The position numbers and the translations under genes are program-made. From Verrucomicrobiota bacterium (GTDB lineage: Bacteria > Verrucomicrobiota > Kiritimatiellia > Kiritimatiellales > Tichowtungiaceae): a stretch of 6,558 nucleotides of DNA. The notes under the pieces are model-generated. The model did no database searches and was not told the DNA's origin. It saw nothing but the letters and a program-made list of their open reading frames with translations. The stretch covers positions 1-6,558 of the forward strand of contig JADYZA010000142.1 of assembly GCA_020853375.1 (NCBI GenBank). The letters run 5' to 3'. This document shows positions 5,772 through 6,558 of this stretch, in pieces; the first letter of the stretch is position 1; each line of letters opens with the position of its first letter.

Positions 5772-6558
5772 TTATTTTCCGAGAATTTCTTCGACGGCCT
5801 CAACCAGCGCCATCACCTGTTCGTTGGTTCCAACGGTGATCCGCAGATAATCCCGAGTGCGATCTCCATCAAACCAGCGGACAAAGATGTTGCGCTGGCG
5901 GAGTTCTTCAAAAATTTTCTTCGCACCGGGTCTCGGCGGTTTTACCCAGACGAAGTTGGTTTCGGACGGATAAACCTTAAAGCCGAGCGCGTTCAGTTCG
6001 TCGGTGAGCAGTCCGCGCGTTCCCTTTACAGCGGCGGTGATTGCCGCCATGGGTTCTTCGTCGATCAGCGCAACGCGCGCCAGCTCCTGCGTCAGACGGC
6101 TGACATTATACGAATCCTTAACCTTAAATAGCGCGTCGATCAGCGGTTTTGCTCCGACGCAATAGCCGAAGCGGAGGCCCGCCAGCGCATAGGATTTTGA
6201 AAGAGTTCGCGCCACGATGACGTTGTCGTACTTCGTTGCAAATTCCATGCAGCTTTCCCGCGCAAAGTCCACGTACGCTTCATCAATCACCACCACGCCG
6301 GGAAAAGTTTTGATGAAGGCTTCAACCTTAGCTTTCGGAAACAACATTCCCGTCGGCGCATTCGGGTTGGTCAGAAAGAAGACCGACGCTTTGTAGCCCT
6401 TCGGCATCATCCATTCAAAATTTTCGTCGAGCGAGACCGGCTTCACTGCGATTTCCTCAATCTGCGCCAGCACCGGATAAAGCGAATAGGACGGGTCGAA
6501 ATAGCCGACCGAGCCGTCGCGCTCGCAAAATGCGCGGATGCAAAGCGCCAGAATTTCG
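5772..6558 (-). CDS. hisC: Histidinol-phosphate aminotransferase, C-terminal 261 residues (5' end outside window)
   Basis: PLP-dependent class I/II aminotransferase of the HisC type, which converts imidazole acetol phosphate and glutamate to histidinol phosphate in histidine synthesis. The frame is open from the right edge to the TAA at 5774-5772; the GTG at 6473 is an internal Val codon because coding continues upstream (EILALCIRAF, then YFDPSYSLYPV). Visible motifs: NPNAPTG, which holds the PLP-ring Asn; VVIDEAYVDF, with the Asp and Tyr that contact the cofactor; and TLSKSYALAGLRFGY, whose Lys (codon 6197-6195) forms the Schiff base. The terminal YLRITVGT contains the substrate-carboxylate Arg. 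About 90-110 N-terminal residues are missing. Some HisC homologues instead act on aromatic amino acids, and that cannot be excluded here. It lies 4 nt upstream of the DUF6485-like gene. Confidence 0.93.
   Translation of the reverse strand, partial: EILALCIRAFCERDGSVGYFDPSYSLYPVLAQIEEIAVKPVSLDENFEWMMPKGYKASVFFLTNPNAPTGMLFPKAKVEAFIKTFPGVVVIDEAYVDFARESCMEFATKYDNVIVARTLSKSYALAGLRFGYCVGAKPLIDALFKVKDSYNVSRLTQELARVALIDEEPMAAITAAVKGTRGLLTDELNALGFKVYPSETNFVWVKPPRPGAKKIFEELRQRNIFVRWFDGDRTRDYLRITVGTNEQVMALVEAVEEILGK

Noticed and set aside
5718..6131. 137-codon plus-strand open frame opposite hisC and the DUF6485-like gene
   Set aside because: Overlaps the HisC substrate and cofactor regions and shows no family features.

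Overview
This window looks like chromosomal DNA from a free-living, possibly anaerobic bacterium, moderately GC-rich and densely packed with genes. The gene families fit the PVC group (Verrucomicrobiota, Kiritimatiellota, Planctomycetota) best. That placement rests on remembered family distribution, not on a marker gene, and is low confidence. There is no rRNA, tRNA, CRISPR array, insertion sequence or phage gene.

Layout, left to right. At 1-342 (+) is the 3' end of an unrecognised protein, perhaps a secreted LPP20-like lipoprotein. It converges on a complete M20-family zinc deacylase/peptidase at 352-1491 (-), most like ArgE. Bases 1492-1573 form a divergent control region with a perfect 6-4-6 palindrome (1534-1549) that overlaps a possible promoter. 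Four genes then run rightward with gaps of 31, 44 and 30 nt, so they are probably one operon: an atypical NAD-dependent epimerase/dehydratase-like protein (1574-2599), a dihydrodipicolinate-synthase/aldolase-fold protein (2631-3671), a TetR-type regulator (3716-4336) and a short single-chain iron-sulfur L-serine dehydratase (4367-5566). Converging from the right edge are a 65-residue, ten-cysteine DUF6485-like protein (5570-5767, -) and a 5'-truncated histidinol-phosphate aminotransferase, hisC (5772-6558, -), 4 nt apart and probably co-transcribed.

Working idea (inference): the rightward cluster is a small TetR-controlled catabolic unit. The epimerase-like protein and the DapA-fold enzyme would act on an unknown hydroxy or keto acid, probably releasing pyruvate, and the serine dehydratase also makes pyruvate, with ammonia. 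The divergent M20 enzyme could supply the substrate by removing an acyl or aminoacyl group. The most unusual points are the Cys in place of the SDR catalytic Lys in the epimerase-like protein, a DapA-fold enzyme without the lysine-pathway Arg, and a serine dehydratase with no C-terminal cysteine. No obviously new defence or mobile system is present.
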